In this document: piece after piece, positions 35,363 to 39,285 of the stretch
How the letters are laid out: every line of letters begins with the position of its first letter
Numbering within the stretch: the stretch's first letter is position 1
Notes under the pieces: model-generated
Seen by the model: the letters and a program-made list of their open reading frames with translations, nothing else
Database searches by the model: none
What the model was told of the DNA's origin: nothing
Assembly (NCBI GenBank): GCA_945621435.1
Contig: CALZBR010000024.1
Span: 1 to 39,285, forward strand
Length of the DNA stretch: 39,285 bases
Direction of reading: 5' to 3'
DNA from: an uncultured Lachnospiraceae bacterium
GTDB taxonomy: Bacteria; Bacillota; Clostridia; Lachnospirales; Lachnospiraceae
Position numbers and translations under genes: made by a program

Positions 35363-36979
35363 TTATTCTCCTATGTGAGTCCTTATGAAACCATTCATCT
35401 CATTTTGCTCATCCTGTTCATAAACCAATCCCAAATACAACGGAACCATTCCGTATAAAAAGATGACATATCTAACCAATGCAACCGGTCCCAGAAGATA
35501 CGTAAGCCATAACGCAAATATCAGAAAAAAGGAGGGAATATATGCTTTCTTTTTTCTGTCGATTGCATAAGCAAACATAATGATAAAAAAGTAAAAAAAT
35601 GTACCGGGTGAGAAAAACAAGGATGTTATGGGATTTTTCGTAACAAAATCTGAACTTTCAAAAAGCTTGTAAAAATCAAAAACAGGATTTAGCTTTGTAT
35701 TTGAAACAGCAGGAGGAAAACAGTTGATTGACCAGTATCCGGTGTCACCATATGCATTGATTGTCAATTCGCAACCGGGATACCAGAAACCACAAGTATT
35801 TTCCAGGAAAGATTCCAGTGATAACTTGATGTTTCTGGACAACAGACTTAAATACATCTTATTTATTTCAGAAGCATTTTCTCTGTAATAAGTCATGTCA
35901 AGACTGCCTTTCACCATGTCGGAAATCTTCGGGTGATAGTACAGCCTTCCGGTCTCATTAACCAGTTTTTCAATGTTCGACCGTTCCTGTGAGGTAATAT
36001 CCGATTCGTTACTATGATAAATTCGCATAAGCTGCTGGGCTGGAACAGAATACATTTCACGCCCATTCACTTCTACGGTAACATACTTTGGAATAAAGAA
36101 AATCTTATACAAAGCATAAAGAAAAAACGTAATCGCAAAGAAACCGATGATTATTTTCTTTTTGTGCCGTTTGTTCGTTAATAAAGCAATAGCAAAGAAC
36201 GGAATAGCATATATACAATTATTTCTGAAAATAATGATTAATACAGTTGAAAGAATCCATAGAAATATTTTCCAAGGACTATGAATAAACTTCTCATTAT
36301 CTTCAACAAATTCTATAGTCAAAACTATTACCAATAATAGAAATGCAAAGAAAAATGTATCCTTTGTCGCAGACATTACCTGTAAAACCAATGGCGGATA
36401 AAAACCAAAGAAAAGAAGCATAAAGACCAAACTACATATGCTTTTCAATTTGAAAAATATAAAAGATATAAAGTAGGATATACATAGTGCACATGCGATA
36501 AACTGAAAAATACAGTATGCCGCTACCCCATGATTAAAGGCGCCGGTAAGTTTATACACCGTATCAACAATGAAACCCAGTAACACGGTATGAAGTACGG
36601 GATGATGTTCTGAAATCTCACCATTCACATACATCAGATATTGTCGGTCCGCATCAAATATGAATAAACCGGGATATAGTGCCAGAAACTGAAAAGCATA
36701 TATGATTATTAAAGCAATCAGAGTGATAATGTATAATTTACCTTGTGAAATGTTTAGGCATTTGTTGGGATGAATCGCAGCTTTGTCAAATAATCCGTAG
36801 AGAATCTGTAAAGAAGCAACTGTAAATGCAAAAAAAGCAAGCAGCAATGCAATCACCTGTACATTGATTGTCAGCTTTGAATCATGCTCAATCTGATATC
36901 CAAAAATTGTTGTGAATGTAAGTATAATACCTGCTAATGAGGTGACAAGTAGGCGTCGTTTGTCTTTTGTGATAAACAT
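35363..36979 (-). CDS. DUF6020 family membrane protein
   Basis: This 538-residue protein has about ten to twelve membrane segments and the DUF6020 marks YPGLFIFDADRQYLMYVNG, SEHHPVLHTVLLGF and MSATKDTFFFAF. A large external section lies at about 305-440. The family is common in Lachnospiraceae and streptococci, near surface-polysaccharide genes, and looks like a GT-C glycosyltransferase; activity is unproven. An in-frame TTG lies one codon earlier, but the ATG at 36979-36977 has GAGG at better spacing. Confidence 0.7.
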   Translation of the reverse strand: MFITKDKRRLLVTSLAGIILTFTTIFGYQIEHDSKLTINVQVIALLLAFFAFTVASLQILYGLFDKAAIHPNKCLNISQGKLYIITLIALIIIYAFQFLALYPGLFIFDADRQYLMYVNGEISEHHPVLHTVLLGFIVDTVYKLTGAFNHGVAAYCIFQFIACALCISYFISFIFFKLKSICSLVFMLLFFGFYPPLVLQVMSATKDTFFFAFLLLVIVLTIEFVEDNEKFIHSPWKIFLWILSTVLIIIFRNNCIYAIPFFAIALLTNKRHKKKIIIGFFAITFFLYALYKIFFIPKYVTVEVNGREMYSVPAQQLMRIYHSNESDITSQERSNIEKLVNETGRLYYHPKISDMVKGSLDMTYYRENASEINKMYLSLLSRNIKLSLESFLENTCGFWYPGCELTINAYGDTGYWSINCFPPAVSNTKLNPVFDFYKLFESSDFVTKNPITSLFFSPGTFFYFFIIMFAYAIDRKKKAYIPSFFLIFALWLTYLLGPVALVRYVIFLYGMVPLYLGLVYEQDEQNEMNGFIRTHIGE

Positions 36980-37019
36980 CAAGGATTACCTCGGTTCGTT
37001 TTTTAGTAACATTAAAATT

Positions 37020-37048
37020 ATTATAGGATGAAAAGAAACAAATTTCTA
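37020..37048 (-). promoter_or_regulatory. Promoter of the membrane-protein pair
   Basis: On the minus strand, a perfect TATAAT (37025-37020) is preceded after 17 bases by TAGAAA (37048-37043), a 4-of-6 match to the -35 consensus. Confidence 0.55.
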
Positions 37049-37133
37049 TACTTTTTTTCCCCTTTGTGGTAGGATAGGTTTGAATATGCTCAGACCGTTA
37101 CCGGGCTGAGCTAACAACAAGGAGATGAAATAT

Positions 37134-38945
37134 ATGCAGGGTCTGATTCTGGCCGCAGGCATGGGAAAGCGGCTGAAGGAACTTACGAAGAATAATACAA
37201 AATGTATGGTGAAGGTGGACGGTGTCACACTGATTGAGAGGGTGCTACACCAACTGGACAGATTTCACCTTTCCAGAGTGGTAATCGTTGTGGGATATGA
37301 AGGACAGAAGCTGATTGATTTTATCAGCACTCTGGACATTGAGACACCGATTGTTTATGTGAACAATCCGATTTATGATAAAACCAATAATATCTATTCC
37401 CTGGCGCTGGCAAAGTCTTATCTGCTGGAGGAGGATACCCTTCTGTTGGAGTCCGACCTGATTTTCGAGGACAGCGTTCTGGAAACTTTGTTGAACGACC
37501 CCAGGGAAACCCTTGCACTGGTAGATAAATATGAGTCCTGGATGGACGGGACCTGTGTCAAAATAGGACCGGACGACTCTATCGAAGCCTTTGTGCCCGG
37601 GAAAAAATTTGTGTTTGAGGATATCCCCAAGTATTATAAAACGGTGAATATCTATAAATTCAGCAAACATTTTTCCGAGACACACTATGTGCCTTTTCTG
37701 GATGCTTACTCCAAGGCACTTGGAAACAACGAATACTACGAGCAGGTGCTGCGTGTTATTACCATGCTGGATGATCCGGAGATCAAGGCAAAAAAGCTGG
37801 AGGGGCAGCTGTGGTATGAGATTGACGATATTCAGGATCTGGATATTGCGACGTCCATGTTTTCCGCCGACGATGAGCGAAAAGTAGAAAATATACAGGG
37901 ACGATACGGTGGTTATTGGAGGTATCCAAGGCTGCTGGATTTCTGTTACCTTGTGAATCCCTATTACCCGCCGCAGAAGCTGATCAATGAGATGAAATCC
38001 AGCTTTGAAACTCTTCTGACCCAGTACCCTTCCGGTATGAGAGTTAACAGCCTTCTGGCTGCCAAGAATTTTGGAATCCATCAGGAGCATGTGCTGGTGG
38101 GGAATGGTGCTGCGGAATTGATTAAATGTCTGATGGAGAAGTTGGAAGGCAAAATAGGTTTTGTCAGACCTACTTTCGAGGAATATCCCAATCGCTATGA
38201 TAAGGAAAAGAGCGTGGCATTTACCCCTGCAAACGAGGATTTTTCCTATACCGCAGAGGATTTGAAGAGCTTTTTTGCAGATAAGGAAATCCAAAACCTT
38301 ATCCTGATTAATCCGGACAATCCCAGCGGGAACTATATTTCCAAGGCGGATGTCCTGGGATTGGCTGCATGGTGTGGGGAGAGGGGAATCCGCTTTATTC
38401 TGGATGAATCCTTTGTGGATTTTGCGGAGGAAGAGGACAGTACCCTGCTGCGGGAAGAACTTCTCAGTCAATATCCGAATCTGGTTGTCATGAAATCCAT
38501 CTCCAAATCCTATGGGGTGCCCGGTATCCGACTGGGAATACTGGCATCCTCGGATGAAGAGCTGATTGGTCTTCTGAAAAAGGAAGTTGCTATCTGGAAC
38601 ATCAATTCCTTTGGTGAATTCTATTTACAGATTGAGGAAAAATACAAAAAGGATTACCTGGAGAGTCTGGGCAAGCTGAAGAAAGAGAGAGCCGGATTTG
38701 TCAGTGAACTGAGTAAGAATCCGGGACTGCGCGTGATTCCTTCCCAGGCAAATTATGTGATGGCGGAGGTAAAGGGAATGACAGCAAGAGAGCTGACAAA
38801 GACATTGCTGTTGAAATACAATCTTTTCATTAAGGATCTGTCAAAAAAGGTTGTGATGGGAGACAGACAGTTTATCAGACTTGCGGTTCGAAATGAAGAA
38901 GACAATCATAAGCTGATTGCTGCACTGCAAGAGATTCTGAATTAA
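37134..38945 (+). CDS. Fused nucleotidyltransferase-aminotransferase
   Basis: This 603-residue protein joins two enzymes. Residues 1-240 are a sugar-phosphate or choline-phosphate nucleotidyltransferase of the LicC/GlmU type: LILAAGMGKRL (4-14), CMVKVDG, and the metal-binding ESDLIF (106-111). Residues 265-600 are a HisC-like class I/II aminotransferase, with NPDNPSGNY and the PLP lysine K458 in SISKSYGVPGIRLG. A known precedent is PntC-AEPT, which couples 2-aminoethylphosphonate formation to CMP activation; the substrate here is not established. AAGGAG at 37119-37124 touches the ATG at 37125, so the in-frame ATG at 37134 is chosen. It lies divergent to two membrane proteins that may transfer the product to the surface. 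Confidence 0.82.
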   Translation: MQGLILAAGMGKRLKELTKNNTKCMVKVDGVTLIERVLHQLDRFHLSRVVIVVGYEGQKLIDFISTLDIETPIVYVNNPIYDKTNNIYSLALAKSYLLEEDTLLLESDLIFEDSVLETLLNDPRETLALVDKYESWMDGTCVKIGPDDSIEAFVPGKKFVFEDIPKYYKTVNIYKFSKHFSETHYVPFLDAYSKALGNNEYYEQVLRVITMLDDPEIKAKKLEGQLWYEIDDIQDLDIATSMFSADDERKVENIQGRYGGYWRYPRLLDFCYLVNPYYPPQKLINEMKSSFETLLTQYPSGMRVNSLLAAKNFGIHQEHVLVGNGAAELIKCLMEKLEGKIGFVRPTFEEYPNRYDKEKSVAFTPANEDFSYTAEDLKSFFADKEIQNLILINPDNPSGNYISKADVLGLAAWCGERGIRFILDESFVDFAEEEDSTLLREELLSQYPNLVVMKSISKSYGVPGIRLGILASSDEELIGLLKKEVAIWNINSFGEFYLQIEEKYKKDYLESLGKLKKERAGFVSELSKNPGLRVIPSQANYVMAEVKGMTARELTKTLLLKYNLFIKDLSKKVVMGDRQFIRLAVRNEEDNHKLIAALQEILN

Positions 38946-38983
38946 CAAAAGAAAAATGTTTGTCATGATTAAGGAGAAAAGTT

Positions 38984-39061
38984 ATGTTTTGCCCTAAGTG
39001 TGGTTGTGAACAGGCCAATGATAACCTAGATTATTCATGGCACAGCCGTGAAAGTGGCTGA
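38984..39061 (+). pseudogene. Zinc-ribbon protein gene, disrupted after its first codons
   Basis: AAGGAG precedes an ATG that encodes MFCPKCGCEQANDN, the usual start of a zinc_ribbon membrane or regulatory protein with its first CxxC. The frame then enters the IS1380-type sequence and stops at 39059-39061, giving only 25 codons. The rest of the gene, if preserved, would lie beyond the insertion and outside this window. Confidence 0.7.
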
Positions 39062-39285
39062 AAGCCGCATAGTTACTGTGTTTTAACTGAATATTGCTTT
39101 TCACCTATTAAGTGAATGAAAAAAGAGCATCCATTTGTGGTAAAATTAAGGTGTTCGAAGCCATTAATAATACAAACAAAGGAGCCCTTTATGAGTATTG
39201 TAAACACCTTATCATTAGAAAGCAATAGACAGATTAAAATAAATTTTGATGGAGGAGATTTATCCTCCGATGCAGGCTTACTTCT
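39025..39285 (+). mobile_element. IS1380-family insertion sequence, left part
   Basis: From about 39025 (CCTAGATTATTCATGG, a plausible terminal inverted repeat) the sequence departs from the zinc-ribbon gene. A leader of about 165 bases, with a small hairpin near 39093-39111, runs to a transposase start. The right end lies beyond the window, so the terminal repeat and target duplication cannot be confirmed and the left boundary is approximate. Confidence 0.7.
39191..39285 (+). CDS. IS1380-family transposase, N-terminus only
   Basis: The window ends after 31 codons: MSIVNTLSLESNRQ then IKINFDGGDLSSDAGLL, the conserved opening of IS1380-family DDE transposases (KINFDGGxLSSDAGLLLL). AAAGGAG at 39178-39184 precedes the ATG. 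No catalytic residues lie in the visible part. Confidence 0.8.
   Translation, partial: MSIVNTLSLESNRQIKINFDGGDLSSDAGLL

Noticed and set aside
37245..38471. A 408-codon open frame opposite the fused enzyme
   Set aside because: The plus-strand protein has complete conserved motifs throughout; the reverse frame has none.
1..39285. CRISPR array, tRNA, rRNA or prophage
   Set aside because: No regularly spaced repeats, cloverleaf-like segments, or phage structural genes were found; the genes are mainly conserved core functions.

Overview
The window is a chromosomal segment of a spore-forming low-GC Gram-positive bacterium, most likely of the family Lachnospiraceae (Clostridia). The indicators are recA-recX-rny synteny, spoIIM, an alpha/beta-type small acid-soluble spore protein, a tig-clpP-clpX-engB cluster, a DUF4250 protein, DUF6020-type membrane proteins, strong AGGAGG-like ribosome binding sites and A/T-rich sigma-A promoters. 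No rRNA, tRNA or CRISPR array was seen. All family assignments come from reading the translated sequence; no database search was run.

Layout. (1) 1-3700: DNA repair and RNA decay: recA behind a promoter with LexA-type dyads, recX, and rny with its own promoter and terminator. (2) 3700-6400: a promoter and a possibly structured leader, a subgroup-Ic aspartate-type aminotransferase, a Nudix ADP-ribose pyrophosphatase and spoIIM. (3) 6400-7770: DAHP synthase on the minus strand, divergent from a 51-residue FeoB-associated Cys-rich protein. (4) 7800-15060: an envelope-biogenesis run: membrane-anchored polysaccharide deacetylase, bactofilin, pyrH, frr, uppS, cdsA, dxr and rseP. (5) 15070-16460: an unusual pair, a degenerate PP2C-like protein followed by a small Ser/Thr kinase. 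(6) 16470-20290: fructose-6-phosphate aldolase/transaldolase, then on the minus strand a spore protein with a sigma-G-like promoter and an 864-residue membrane-anchored glycoside-hydrolase-like protein. (7) 20470-25770: tig, clpP, clpX, engB and an AI-2E/YtvI-type membrane protein. (8) 25860-27700: an orphan OmpR-type regulator with a degenerate receiver domain, translationally coupled to a TraX-family membrane protein. (9) 27700-28700: a cold-shock gene (minus strand) whose promoter abuts the remains of a copper ATPase. (10) 28700-33670: clpB, a DUF4250 protein coupled to a short RACo-like ASKHA ATPase with a four-cysteine cluster, and a secreted polysaccharide deacetylase. (11) 33660-38950: an A/T-richer stretch with two large multi-spanning membrane proteins on the minus strand, divergent from a fused nucleotidyltransferase-aminotransferase. 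(12) 38980-39285: the first codons of a zinc-ribbon gene cut by an IS1380-family element that runs off the window.

Most of the window is conserved core genome. The parts that merit a second look are the kinase/pseudo-phosphatase pair, the 864-residue glycosidase-like protein, the pseudo-receiver regulator, the truncated copA, the Fe-S-type RACo variant, the envelope-decoration island with its fused nucleotidyltransferase-aminotransferase, and the leader region before the aminotransferase. None of these amounts to clear proof of a wholly new system; the strongest candidates are stated with tests.
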